From Haliotis asinina (Eukaryota; Mollusca; Gastropoda; Lepetellida; Haliotidae): DNA of 64,000 nucleotides. The notes below the pieces were generated by a model. The model saw nothing but the letters and a program-made list of their open reading frames with translations. It did no database searches and was not told where the DNA came from. How positions within the stretch are numbered: position 1 is the first letter of the stretch; every line of letters starts with the position of its first letter. The translations under genes and the position numbers were made by a program. Of the stretch, positions 11,801 to 22,800 are shown piece after piece. The stretch lies in the NCBI RefSeq assembly GCF_037392515.1, contig NC_090281.1, positions 47,964,645 through 48,028,644 on the forward strand, written 5' to 3'.

Positions 11801-12351
11801 AAGAGAGAGAGGGAGTGAAAGAGATAGAGCATGAGAGGGTGGGGAGAGGGTGAAACAGACAGAGGGATAGAGAGAGGGAGGGGTAAAAGAGAGTGAGAAA
11901 GAGAGTAAGGGTGTGAAAGGGAGCGAGAAAGAAAGAGAGAGAGAGGGAAGGCTGAAAGAGGGAGAGAGAGAGAGAGGGGGGGGTGGAAGGTAACGTCACA
12001 AGCTTCCTCGCCATTCATGTATTGTGTAAAACCGGTCTACAATTACTGTCTACATATCTACCCCGGTCAGTACCACGAGATATACTCCCAATCACATTCA
12101 TTCATATTCTGAACCTCCTGTCAACTGTCCACAAATTAAACAAATGCCAAATGTTCGTATTGTTTGTTGATAACATTCATGTTATATATCATACGATGCG
12201 GATGCTACGAGTCGTCGGCCGGTTTGTAACAACATGCGTTATCTGTAGTTATACAATGAACTCACCAGTCAACTGGGGCACCCTTCGGTGACATACACTG
12301 TACGCCATTCACGGCAGGAACCAGGGACACAGCAAGGACGAGCCACAACAT
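5457..12351 (-). CDS. DNase II-family acid deoxyribonuclease, 8 exons, 351 aa
   Basis: I assembled this gene from eight minus-strand exons: 12351-12266, 10732-10528, 9831-9753, 9045-8884, 8264-8070, 6780-6674, 6129-6007 and 5555-5457. Every junction has GT/AG ends and matching phase, and the sum is 1056 nt (351 codons plus stop); human DNASE2 is 360 aa. The protein starts with a signal peptide (MLWLVLAVSLVPAVNG), then VDWFSVYKLP, the family's N-terminal signature. The first catalytic His motif is LVHS (His138) and the second is DHSKW (His299). DNase II enzymes are phospholipase D-like and cut DNA in lysosomes or after secretion, without metal and at acid pH. From memory of the human enzyme, its six disulfide cysteines have counterparts here at C19, C166, C273, C312, C331 and C351. 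The extra human Cys right after DHSKW is Ala here. The protein ends exactly at the last paired Cys. Starfish plancitoxin-type proteins belong to the same family, but nothing here suggests a venom role. The gene looks intact. Confidence 0.93.
5781..5823. repeat. (AAAT)n microsatellite in DNase II intron 7
   Basis: About ten AAAT units, preceded by diverged GAATGAAT and GGATGGAT repeats from 5670. Confidence 0.9.
6007..6129 (-). CDS. DNase II exon 7 (second catalytic His, DHSKW)
   Basis: It encodes 41 residues including HFKETKDHSKWAVS and GNWVCIGDINRQ; the family motif is DHSKWCVS...WTCVGDMNRN. Phase 0 at both ends, with CAG acceptor and GTGAGT donor. The only change in the motif region is Ala for the unpaired Cys. 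Confidence 0.95.
6233..6495. repeat. 34-bp palindromic minisatellite in DNase II intron 6
   Basis: About seven units of roughly 34-35 bp. Most contain an inverted repeat such as CATACCACAGTGGTATG, followed by AAATCTGGCAATATGGT or AAAGCTGAAAATATGGT. The array starts about 100 bp from exon 7. Confidence 0.85.
6674..6780 (-). CDS. DNase II exon 6
   Basis: It encodes DLYSGFVAPVLQSDLKTETW and then KSNCSSSFK, matching DLYSGWLAAAL and the SNCS segment of human DNASE2. Phase 1 entry and phase 0 exit. Confidence 0.93.
7641..7805 (-). repeat. SINE-B copy in DNase II intron 5
   Basis: GTGAGTGAGTG tail, TTAGCAATATTCCAG, and the complement of the tRNA-like head (GAATCGAGCCC ... AACCACCAGGCTAA). Confidence 0.85.
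8070..8264 (-). CDS. DNase II exon 5
   Basis: The acceptor is TTTTTGGCAG, 8 nt upstream of a second AG; only this choice keeps the frame. It encodes SQVVYNYVQVYD (vertebrate YPWVYNYQLEG) and GTPFLSFAKTAAFND. The donor is GTAGAT. Confidence 0.9.
8884..9045 (-). CDS. DNase II exon 4 (first catalytic His)
   Basis: It encodes VFAFDKEEGFWLVHSTPGF, carrying His138 of the first HxS motif, then GYNWPDSAIRYGQSFLCVSY with the cysteine expected to pair with Cys19. Both splice sites are canonical (TTGCAG, GTAAGT). Confidence 0.94.
9753..9831 (-). CDS. DNase II exon 3
   Basis: Phase 0 entry after CCTTTGCAG, phase 1 exit. It encodes THDLAYVMYNDKSP and GHSKG, matching the LAFLLYND and HTKG segments of vertebrate DNase II. 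Confidence 0.92.
9919..10012. repeat. Short tandem repeat, about 3 units, DNase II intron 2
   Basis: ATCTCCTACCTAGGACTTAG-type units of about 35-40 bp, three diverged copies. Confidence 0.6.
10498..10513. repeat. G-run (C-run in the DNase II transcript)
   Basis: A nearly pure G tract on the plus strand lying 10-25 nt past the exon 2 donor of DNase II. Confidence 0.9.
10528..10732 (-). CDS. DNase II exon 2
   Basis: Acceptor CCACAG, donor GTGAGT. It encodes FSVYKLPSLHRN through VYNTLQAIYQAKT, the N-terminal half of the first phospholipase D-like lobe. An N-glycosylation sequon (NNT) is present. A long C-run in the transcript sense lies just past its donor. Confidence 0.92.
11152..11376 (+). 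repeat. SINE-A copy in DNase II intron 1
   Basis: CTTCAGAAACCCATG, GTAAGAGGCAACTAACGG, GTCTGGTCCAGACTCGATTA and TTTACAGACCGCCGCCAT mark a near-complete copy lacking its tail. Confidence 0.85.
11382..11490 (-). repeat. SINE-A fragment, inverted relative to the copy at 11152
   Basis: Complement of the SINE-A head (GACAAGCATGGATTACTGAA, TCTTCACGGGTCC). It can pair with 11165-11260. Confidence 0.8.
11560..11624 (-). repeat. SINE-B 3' fragment
   Basis: TGGTGAGTGAGTTTAG, TTTTAGCAATATTCCCGCAA and GGGGGACACCAGAAAC only. Confidence 0.75.
11750..11990. repeat. Purine-rich (GA)n tract
   Basis: 240 bp of GAGAGA and GGGAGG repeats inside DNase II intron 1, so a polypyrimidine tract in the transcript sense. 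Confidence 0.9.
12266..12351 (-). CDS. DNase II exon 1 (signal peptide)
   Basis: ATG at 12351, followed by a 16-residue hydrophobic signal peptide and CMSPKGAPVD. It ends in phase 2 at a GTGAGT donor. The Trp of VDW is split across the junction with exon 2. Confidence 0.9.
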
Positions 12352-12395
12352 TTTGTGTTGACTCTTTGTCAATTGACTGCTAGATTGGTCCTAAC

Positions 12396-12404
12396 CTATA
12401 TATA
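12396..12404 (-). promoter_or_regulatory. Possible TATA box of DNase II
   Basis: A TATATATA run on the minus strand lies about 45-50 bp upstream of the start codon, which would give a very short 5' UTR. The position is plausible; there is no other support. Confidence 0.35.
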
Positions 12405-12960
12405 CATCCTGGCTGCGATCGACAGTATATATTACGGGGAAGTAAAATGTTCTATTTGACATCACGTGACTGTGAGTCACCCTTTGTGTGGCGGTCATGG
12501 CTGGGGGATGATCTCAAACAAATCGAAAGTAGGAATTTTCAGTTTTACTTCCGAGGTTGTATCAGTTGTAATAACATGTTAATAATATTCGAGGCAGCTG
12601 CGTTACAGGTGGATGGGGGAAGGGTGGGGTCATGAAACAAGACTTGCCGATGCATGACCACGACACATACACTTTACCTCCTTCCCTTCATTTACCACCC
12701 ATTATGCACCACGATGTACGCTTCGCCTAGGGCTGGAACGGGTTAACACTTTCAGTCCGGGTATCCCACCCCTTACCATCCTACCCTACCCGGATGCCCA
12801 TTATTGCTACTGGCATCAAATTTGCAAGAAATTGCTAAGTATTCTTCAGCTCGGTGTCTAAAATTTTTAATTCCCCACATTCCCTTGTCCAACATTGATT
12901 TACATAAGATCAAATATACGATAAAGATTAAACTAAACATACAATATCCCCCTCCACATC

Positions 12961-13005
12961 CCCACACACACACGCACACGCACACGCACACACACACACT
13001 ATCTC

Positions 13006-13037
<32 letters not shown>

Positions 13038-13170
13038 ACACACATACACACCACAAGCACACAAATATCACCACCACCGAAGTTCAAAATACACACAAAC
13101 GCTGCACACAATCTCCTTTCCTCTCCCCGCCCCCTCCCCTTCTCCCTTCTCTCTCTCCCTCTCCATCTCT
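12961..13170. repeat. (CA)n(TC)n microsatellite and pyrimidine-rich tract
   Basis: CACACACG repeats, then CTCTCTCT, then CA again, then a TCTCCCT-rich stretch. Long open frames here (HTHTHT, SLSLSL) are low-complexity artefacts. Confidence 0.9.
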
Positions 13171-13890
13171 CCAAATATGAATGAATAAATGCCATAGAAA
13201 TTTGAAAAATACGTACCATATAAAAGAAATATAGAAATAAAAAAGGCAACGCCAAAAACGAAGTGCTACTTGTACAGCCATACGCCGTCCCAACCCGACA
13301 TTGATCCCTCCTCCATCCCGCAGTCATTTACATCGACGTACTCCCGTTCAAAACTTCACACTCAGACATACGTCACTCTCTCAAGCAGTTACAATATCAC
13401 AAACGCCCTTAGTCTTCTTTGCCGCCGTCATAACTCACATGGCCCTGGCCCAGTTAAGATCAACAGTCTACACTCCTCAATTTAGAGGGAATTCATTCAA
13501 TGAGACTTTGCCCGGAACATTTAGTATCTTGTGCTCTTGCTCTAATGACCTGCTGGAGGATAGGGACGCAGACTGCCATTCGGTTCGTTCTTTGTAATTA
13601 GCAAGTCTAGACAAGCCGGTCACCAGGAACAAAATGTTTCAGTTTTATGATGATGATTAAGATGATGAATGTTGTCCTTATCATTATGAATTCATTACGT
13701 ACAATTATCTCTGACCGATGATTCAAGCTGTTAACCAGAAAACAATAATTTGATGATTTAAAAATATAGTTTACTTTTCTATTGCTTTACATTGACTTTC
13801 ATTTTCTTGTTTCATTAACACTGCCAAAACGCTCTAATGATAATTGGAACAAAATACGTTTGTCATTTTCTTAAAATATATATATTACAT
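13171..13890. other. No gene seen
   Basis: Unique AT-rich DNA between the low-complexity tract and inverted SINE pieces; no recognisable product. Confidence 0.5.
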
Positions 13891-13892
13891 TT

Positions 13893-14135
13893 CACTGAGT
13901 GAGTTATTGAGTGAGTTAAGTTTTTCGCCGCACTCAGCAATATTCCAGGTACATGGCGGTCTGTAAATAATCGAGTCTGGACCAGACAATCCAGTGATCA
14001 ACAGCATGAGCATGCTTGTCGTAGGAGGTTCAAGTTCTCTGAATGGGTTGACATATGTAATCATATCCCAATTATGTAGATCGCAGTTCATACTGTTGAT
14101 CACTGGATTGTCTAACTCAATTATTTATCATCCAA
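13893..14135. repeat. Head-to-head SINE-A fragments
   Basis: 13893-14012 is the minus-strand 3' half (GCCGCACTCAGCAATATTCC). 14013-14135 is a plus-strand piece (TTGACATATGTAATC, GTTGATCACTGGATTGTCT). The two can form a hairpin. Confidence 0.8.
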
Positions 14136-14150
14136 AACTGTGTTCTACAG

Positions 14151-14490
14151 GAGATATCGCTTGTGTGAGATCTCTGTCCTTGGAGATATCGTTTGGATAG
14201 TAGACTTTGCACAATGCCCTGACAATGCTATGACGTCAAGAACTTGATGGCGTCACAATGCTATGACATCGCCGCTCTGCAAATCTAATGGCAGTACCGT
14301 ATTCAGAGATGTACACTTCTCATTGAAAACTAATGAAGAATGATTTGGGATGATAAATAGAATCTCCCTCGCGTGTCTACTGATATCAATTACATCAACA
14401 CATGTTGATAACGGCAAGCATCGGATATTTGTTACTTTATCAACTCGTGTTGATACATTTGATATCAGTAGACACTTGGGTGAGATTCTC
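14151..14490. mobile_element. Foldback dispersed repeat, copy 1
   Basis: It contains CTAATGGCAGTACCG, TTCAGAGATGTACAC and GAAAACTAATGAAGAATGA, all shared with 61261-61525. Its right part is a foldback: arms of about 60 bp (14359-14416 and 14429-14489) share GTGTCTACTGATATCAA and ATCAACAC. No coding capacity seen; probably a MITE. Confidence 0.65.
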
Positions 14491-14570
14491 TACTTACAGA
14501 CCGCCGCCATACAGCTGGAGTATTGGTGAGTGCGGCGTAAAATATACCCGCTCACTCACGTACACAGCCC
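14491..14570 (+). repeat. SINE-A 3' fragment
   Basis: TACAGACCGCCGCCATACAG, then GTGAGTGCGGCGTAAAATAT and a CGCTCACTCAC tail. Confidence 0.8.
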
Positions 14571-14832
14571 GTCCGGTCAAACTCCGGTCATGCGGAGCTC
14601 TGAATGACTCTGAAACACCCAGTCGGAACTGAAAACCAACTTCCACCGTACTTTGTAATTTCATTTTGAATGCTAGCCATTTTGTTGGCACCGTTCTGGG
14701 ATATGTACCTTCAAACGAATTGCCGGAACGTTTGTTGCTGTTACACTACATTTCACACGTAACTTCCCTTCTTCCCTTACATTGTCGGGGAGATTCTCTT
14801 GCCTAACGCGACACAGTCATTGGATACTCGGG

Positions 14833-14985
14833 GTAATGAGGGAGCCTAATGGTTCACGCTGAAGACTCGGGTTCGATTCCCCATATGGGTATAATGTGTG
14901 AAGCGCATTTCTGGTGTCCCCCGCCGTGATATTGCTGCAATATTGCTAAGACGGCATAAAACTATACTCACGCATTCGCTCATAC
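14833..14985 (+). repeat. SINE-B copy, near full length
   Basis: GGGAGCCTAATGGTTC (A-box-like), GGGTTCGATTCCCCATATGG (B-box), GGTGTCCCCCGCCGTGATAT and a CATAAAACTATACTCACGC tail. Confidence 0.88.
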
Positions 14986-15748
14986 GATAATCGAGTCCCG
15001 ATTAAGGTTCAAGTTTCAAGATTCGTAAAATTTTAACCATCATGTTACAAAAGAATTGAGGCGGTACCTTCGCGCTACTATTGTGCAGCTTTTAGAAAAG
15101 CGCACGGCGTTTATCCTCGTTTTAACATCGCGATGCTTCGCTATGATTATTCAGATAAGTAGTTTTTGTAAAGTAGTGTAGTCTGGTTCCTAAGTAACCG
15201 ATCAGAGGTAAACACAGCGGGATTGTTCCATCTCTTCACCTTCGGTCGTTAAACACGATTTGCTAACGGCCTTAATGGATCCTTAACAAGTCGTTATCAT
15301 CAGTGATACATACACAGTTATGTTTAGCACTTTTGGCTAGGATCGCATGTGATTTTGGTATTAGGCACTGAAAGTACACTCCGTCCACAGAGGAGGATGT
15401 GGAGCTTTCTCGTGCCAATATTACCTGCTGGGATTTCTGCTTGGCGTTAGTGATGCTAGATGGGAATATCGTCAATGAAAAGGTTGCTTTATAATGAAAG
15501 GCAAAACTGGTTAGAGCAAGGTCGTAGATTGCAATACCTTGGTCGGCTATCTTAACAGCCCTTTTTGTTGATTCCATAGCTTCATTTCCTATTCCGTTTA
15601 AGTACCTTTACAGCCATTAAATGACACCAATAATAAGGATAAGAATAGCAAAAAAAACAACCCCTAAACATATGTGAATCAGGAAACCATAAACATAATG
15701 ATTTGATTCAGAATAATAATCCAGAATACATTGTAACAAGGATGCTGT

Positions 15749-15782
<34 letters not shown>

Positions 15783-16414
15783 TTTGTTGATGATGATAAT
15801 GACGATGATGTTGATGTTGATGATGATGGTGATGGTGTTGGACAGTTGGGTTTTAGTCATGCTACAGGTGAGGCTTCCCATGCTAAACATACCTATGCTA
15901 ATTTTGTTTCTTCAAAGAAACGACCGACAGTAATTCGAATAAACATTTTGTTCTTGATGCATTAAAAAATAACTAAATATGTCATCTTCCGTTGGGGATA
16001 TGACCGCTGGTGGATAATTTTGAATGAAAAAGAACATTTATTTGACCTTTATGTACATGAGGACATTCTCATCCATCCCGTGCCTGCTGGCTGGTGAGGA
16101 CCTCTAACTAATCTGTTAACCTGATAATTGTTTCTGACGTACACAACCGTCATTGCAATTATTTAACAATTCACACATAATTGTTGGCTTGACCACGGAG
16201 CATGTTTAATACGAGGTCACCAACATTATCGCGGATGGATGCAACAACACCCCTTCCCCTTACTCCTCCCCCGCCGACTGTGACATCATCACTCTGACGC
16301 TCTGCATCAATAGGAACCACTAGCCAGCTGGAGATGGTGGAGTCAAAGCTTCTTACTACCCTACGTCACCACGCGGCATGAGGCCCCAACCAGCATCAGC
16401 ATCCAACAAGGCAT
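14986..16414. other. Upstream region of the GPCR gene; microsatellite only
   Basis: (CTG)n(ATG)n trinucleotide repeat at 15742-15840. A 101-codon minus-strand open frame (15577-15272) has no recognisable domain. No core promoter can be identified. Confidence 0.5.
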
Positions 16415-16850
16415 ATGCGATACATCCTCATCTTCAATATTCACCCTCCTAACAGCATGGACCAAGCTGCCAAAATGCCCAGCGAAAGTACAGACACTGA
16501 CACCGGTCTTCTGAAGAATTTCAGAGTCAAAATGTCCATAGATTTCCTACGGAACCTAAGCGCTTACAACGCCTCTGGAATCTATATTTTCAATGACAAT
16601 GAAGACGAGCCTATGATATTTACTCCCGAGACAAGAATCGTTCCGGTGTTGTTTCTTATTATTTTTGTTGTGGGACTTATTGGTAATAGTTTGCTAGTGT
16701 ACATCGTCGTCCGCCACGCCGCCATGCGCACTGTCACCAACTTGTACCTAGTGAACTTGTCTGTTGTGGATATTCTGTTTCTAGTAGCATGTGTTCCTCT
16801 CACCTCAGTTGCTTATGGAATTACCGACTGGCCGTTTGGAGATGGTTTAT
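16415..16850 (+). CDS. GPCR exon 1 (N-terminus to TM2 and first loop)
   Basis: It encodes the glycosylated N-terminus, TM1 and TM2, and ends inside the Cys146 codon at a GTGAGT donor. Two candidate starts lie 42 nt apart (16415, 16457). Confidence 0.9.
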
Positions 16851-19800
16851 GTGAGTACTCTCTATGACATTCTATATTTCTTTTATATATGCATTCATTA
16901 CTTATGGTAAAATGGTAAATTGCGTCCATATCAACAAAAAAAGTAACGATGCATTTGTCAAAGTGTTGTGCGCATGGATCCGTAAAAATCCAGGATAAAA
17001 TTGTTCTTAAGCAACCCATGCTTGTCTCTGCGTGAATACACGGGTTTGAGTTGATTTTCAGCAACCCATGCTTGTCGTAAGAGACGCCTAACACGATCGG
17101 GTGGTCAGGCTCGCTGCCTTGGTTGACACATGTCATCGTATGCCATTTGAGTAGACCGATGCTTATCATGGTTAAGACTGTGTTGGTTGGTTGGTCGAGA
17201 CTTGATTATTTACAGACCGCCGCCGTATAGCTGGAATAGTGCGTCAGTAAAGCACAAACAAACAAAACAAGCAAAACAAACAAAACCAGTGGCAATGAAA
17301 CTGAATTCCATTAGACTACCCATAACTTTATGGTTCTTATTTTTAATGTCCAATCTCAACCAGCAAGAGAAGGCTGGCGATTTGTGTTCGTGAAGAGCTA
17401 CACAAATTTCGTTATAAATCTTCTAGTTATTTTTTTCATAACCATTTTAATGTTTTAAACTATTAGAGCCAGTCCTGTTACGACTTCATAACGTAGATAT
17501 AGTCGTTTTGATTTCTTAAGGATTTTAAATATACTGATATTAACTATATCAGATATATATCAGACATAAATAAATGAATATATTAGATATATCAGATATA
17601 AATAAATGAATATAGGTAAAGAGAGACTGGGCTGACCTTCATCAGAGTTAGCAGTATTTTTATATCATATTTGGGTATACATTTGAGAAAATGAAGACGG
17701 AAAAAAATATTTTATTTTGAATGAATTTTCAAGACGAGTGGGATTTAGCCTAGTGCGCACTGGTCTGGTTTTAAGATGACATGACACATGAGAGACTGTT
17801 TCGACCTGCCTGACGTAAATAGCACATGTCCTTGTTTTGGGTCATCTCTGTAACCAACCAAATATTTGTATAACCTTCTAACTTCCAGCTAGCGCTGCAA
17901 TGATGTTTTTTTTAAAAAACAAAACAAAAAAAACAAAACAAAAAAACACAAAACAAAAAAAAAACAAACACGTAAAGTTCGTGGTCTTAATTATTGTGTT
18001 TTCAGTTTTAGCAAACTATGTTGTGCAAGCTACGCTGTCCCTGAATGTTCGGATAAACCGAATTAACTTTCAATACCCTCGTTACATACGGCATTGTACC
18101 GAGTATTTTCTTCCTCTAAGCCTCATACACTTAAACCTGCAAAGCAGTTGATGTTTGTAAGAAAATTAATGAAGGAACTTCTCAACTAATAATTGCAATC
18201 TGCTTCCCGCAGTGGCTGCGTGAGTTGTATGTTCCCCAAGGAGCTGAGAATAAAGCATAAAAAATCCGAGAGTGATAACATAGTGCCGTGAGTATATTTC
18301 GGAGTGGATTCGTTTTGTTGGTCGAGCAGTACTAGGTACACGCGACTCAAACGTGGCATTTCCTAAGCGAGGCCACACATCTCATGAATCTCATCAATAT
18401 AAAAGGGCAGACAGTTTTCTGATTGTTTCTGATTGTTTGAGATTTATGCATAAGGAAAATGTCAAGTTTATTGGCGTGGATCGGCCAAAGAATTCCATAA
18501 TGGTCATTTCCCATGCCGCCCACTACACAGTCTCTGTCGCACCAAGGGCTGACCACTGAGTCAAAACCAGAACCATGGCGAAGACGATAGTGATATCATC
18601 CAACCACGCCATTATGTCGCTGAAGACATTGTTTTTACCAAAGCTGAGCACCCTATGACATATTAGTATTCATAACCGTTCCAGGTCATCTTTCTTTGCG
18701 TGTTGCACTTAACTTTAATTATGGATTGTGTTCTTCCCTGATCGTGTACTGGCCATAATTTCGTAACAAGCTAAGGATCAAATCAATACCGTACTTTTAA
18801 AAGTTTTCCGTCTTATAACATTGTTCTGGTTTACTTCTATGTGGTGTCTGTTCTGGGCTGGCCCACTTCATTGGAGACGCAGTTTAATTGTACAGCGCTG
18901 CAGCAGAGATCATGATTATGTCCTTGCAGGCATTCAATCAATACATACGGAAGGCTGACACGTGATCGCGGAACATTTGCGAACGTGATGTGACGTCACA
19001 ACTCCTGATATACACAACTGGGGCCCCGTTTCACAAAACTCTCGTAAGCCTAAGATCTCGTAACTTTTATCGTAGCATTTGCACCTCCTATGTTAAAGTA
19101 TGCCTGGTACAAATGCTGCGAGAAAAGTAACGAGATCTTAGGCATACGAGAGAGAGAGAGAGCTGAATTTTCCAGAGGTTTCTGGATTCACGATTTTTTG
19201 TCACAATAATCGTCTTATGTAAAATTTGATTAAAAATTGTCCACGACAGGATAAAACCCTGTCAACGTCTGAAAACGTAGAGCTCTAAGATCGGTTGGTA
19301 GGCTGGTTGTTGGTCGGTTGGTCGATCGGTCGGTCGGTCGGTCGGTCGGTCGGTCCGGTTGGTTGGTCGGTCGGTTGGTTGGTTGGTTGGTCGGTTGGTT
19401 TGTTAGTTTGTTGGTTGGTCGGTTGTTGTTTAACGCCTCACTCAGCAATTTTCCAGCTATATGGCTGCGGTCTGTTAATAATCCAGTGATCAACATCATG
19501 AGCATCAATTTCCCCAGTTGGGATACGATGACGTGGCAAGCAGGTCAGCGAGCCTGGCCGTCCTATCCCGTTAGTCGCCTCTTGTGACAAAAACATGGGT
19601 TGGAGAGGATTAATTCTAACCCGGATCTACACGGGTCCGAGCTCTACGAAGATTCCGTAAACGATCAACAATTGTCTTGGTGATGTGTCGGACTCAGGAG
19701 TGAGTTTAGTTTTGCTCTGCTTTCAGTAATATTCCTGCCATATCACGTCGAAGGACATCCGAAATGGACCTCACGCTTGTACCCATGTGGGGAATCGAAA

Positions 19801-22800
19801 CTGGGCCTTCGGCGTGTCGAGCGAACGCATTGACCACTAGAGATAGAGATATGGTGTTTTCCTCTTAAAAGCGGAAGGTTGTTGACCGAGTAAACAGATA
19901 ACGGCATAGAGTTGTGAGGAAAACGTCCTCATTTGATATAAACTAGTGGGCAAAACAAAAGTGAACACTCATATTAGTGATCGAAGCGAATCATTTTGGA
20001 ACATGGTGAATCGACTGTCGTCAGTACAAAAAAACACTCGCTGCCAGTTTTGTTGCATTCAGCGACGCACAGCCTTTGCCCACTGTAACCAACGATGACG
20101 ATGTTCCTCTTTCCCAGGCAGGGGACGTCGAGTTGTGATGCCTGCTGCAAGTAGAAGTCATAGCCCTGTACGTCGATTGATGACATGTCGTTAGACGTTA
20201 GATTCGTTGCTGCCGTTTCTATTGTCGTCATTAACCGCTTGCGCAGATGAAGAATACGCACATGGTGGTCTTCCTATGGGGTCCTCACACGTGGTCTGCC
20301 TGATTGTGGTCTGTCTTGAGTACTGCCAATCTGCCTGTAACGTTGGAACAGCCTGATGTTGGTACCACGTGAACAGTTTATTGGCCCTTGCAACGTGGCC
20401 GTGGTTGGCGCCCATCTGCCTCATACCTATGGTCCTGTCTCTCATGTGCTGTTAGCCGTGGCATACCTTCGGTGGTTTTCTGTCAGCTGAGATGTGTAGC
20501 CATCGTTTCGCTGCCTTTTAGTAACAGTTCTCGACAAACCATTATCAAAATCTCTGAGATGACGTTTTTACATTTTTCGCAAATTTCGAGTGCTTCTATA
20601 CAGCCAGCATGTTGTGTTTGCGAGAATGATTAGCAAGTGTCTGGGCAGACCGTTTCGTCCAAATGGATTTTACTGACTTGGATAACTTAAACCATAACCA
20701 AAGATTCAAAATAAAAAGTGTTCACTTTCTTTTGCCCATGAGTTTAGTTTGTGTAGTGGTGTTTTCAAAAATATGTTTGCTACTTTACCATTTAGTACCC
20801 GCGTTTATCGATTTAACACATCAAACCCTGACGATCCCTAGAACCAACCAATCAGTCAGCCAATCACATGGCCAGTCATTTAAACAAACCAATCACTTAC
20901 CCAGTCGCTTAATGGTCATTCCGACTTTGGACCCGGAAGTCCAGGCTGCCCCGAAAAGAAAGCCCAGTGTTTTAGGGGTTAGACTGGATGATATCGCATT
21001 GCAGTATTGTGGATCGTTGGTGAGAATATCACTCACAGGGTGGTCTAATAGTCACGACCGCCTCGATGGTGGTGTGGTTATATTTTAAGTTAAAAAGTGT
21101 GGGGCAAAGTGTGGAGTCTGAATATCCACCTCAGTTCGAGTGATCTCCTCTTTTGGGTGGTGCTAACAAGCTCAGGGTCCTCTCTGAGTTGTGCGATGAT
21201 CTCGTAGGTGAGATCTGATTTGCCATGTTTTTCTTAGTTGAAATGGATCACAACAGGTTTGTCCCTGTTGTGCATAATGTCAGCGAAGTGTTCATTAAGC
21301 CTCGTTTTGAAGCATCTTTTTGTTTCCCCTACGTATTGTTTTTTTTTTTTTTTTTTTTTTTTTCATCTTTTGCAAGTGAGCAGATAGACCACATTTTTGT
21401 TGGTGCATCTGTATTGTCGTTTACGGTATTTGACACAAGACACTGTACTGTGGAAAGTGTCTGAACGGTTTATTACGATGCAGATTTTGCAGTTGTGTTT
21501 GTTGCATGGGTCGTCATGGAATGTGACTACCCGGCCGCTGATCTGTGGCGTATTTTTGGTGTATTCTAAGTTGGGCTATATTATAAGCTGTTCACTGGTC
21601 GCGAGGGGGCAAGGGGCTCAAGTACCCTCGAGGTGTGTTTAAGTTCTCCGAGCCCCCCATAAACACACCTCGAGGGTACATGAGCCCATGGACCCCGAGA
21701 AACCAGTGAACAATGTATTTATCTTACCGAACACCTGAATTTTAATGTTGAACTGTTTGAAGCAGTTCTGTTGAATGCTAGACGAATCGCCATTTTGCAG
21801 ACTACACAAGGTAAACATATTTAGAGTGATCTCCCTTCCATCGATTTTCAATCGCAAAACATCGGTAATTTCCGTGCTTGATGCGTGATTCAATGTTATT
21901 CGAGACAAACAAGTACTACCATGAGGCACCAGATGAGCTCGGAATTCCCAGCGGTGTGCATTGAAAATAATACACCGCCTGTATGGGGGGTACATCGAAA
22001 ATAATAGAATAGTGCTTAGCCAGTCAGAAAGCGACATTCATGTGTGAGGTAAGATAAATTTCGATGTACCTGGCTGGGAATGCCGAACTCATTTGGAACT
22101 GATATTTGATAGTATTTCTTTATCGCGAATACCATTGAATCTCATATGAAATTACCGATATTTTGTGAAAGCAAATCGATAGAAGGAAGATGACCCAAAT
22201 TCTATTTTTCCTGTCGCCTGCAAAATCTAGCGATACTTTGTTCACAGGTCCCTAGGGGCCTATGGGTCAAATTTGGAAGGTCCTTTTTACTGAACCTTGT
22301 AACATTGATCAAACAACTTTTACTGTATTTGAAATTTGCGTGACAAATAATAGAGCATCCTCAATGGCACTTATAACGCCGGAGCCCCTGTACATGCCAG
22401 TATGAGCGGAACGGGGACTCCTGAAACTTAGAGCCTTCATTATGCCATACAGACTAGTGGATGTATTTTCTGCAATGCTTGTTGTAAAGTATTTAATCAC
22501 CCATAAGAGAAGCGCAATACATAGTTACTGAACACGATTTTGTGTCGCCGTTAGCAATAGTCCAGCAATATCGCGACTGTCGACACTAGAAATGGAAATG
22601 GACTTCACACACTGTACCCATGTTGAGAATCGAACCCGGGGCGTTGGCGCGACGAGCGGCTAAACACTCGCCCCTGAAGACGATACACTGAGACGTAAAT
22701 AATAGTATTAATTTGGCCTCCGCGTGTTGATATGTTTCATCAAATGCACGGAGTAAACGTTTCCACTGTGTTTATAAATCCAGGGGTTACTATTTTTTAT

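Noticed and set aside
11719-12018. Two overlapping 95-99 codon Ser/Leu/Pro frames
   Set aside because: Product of the (GA)n tract.
12773-13327. 184-codon minus-strand frame
   Set aside because: Its core is the CA/TC microsatellite (RERERE, CVCVCV); the ends have no similarity I recognise.
15272-15577. 101-codon minus-strand frame upstream of the GPCR
   Set aside because: No recognisable domain, no splice partners, no signal peptide.
20860-20900. Cluster of CCAAT motifs as a promoter
   Set aside because: It lies in GPCR intron 1 inside a run of CCAATCA repeats, with no nearby gene start.
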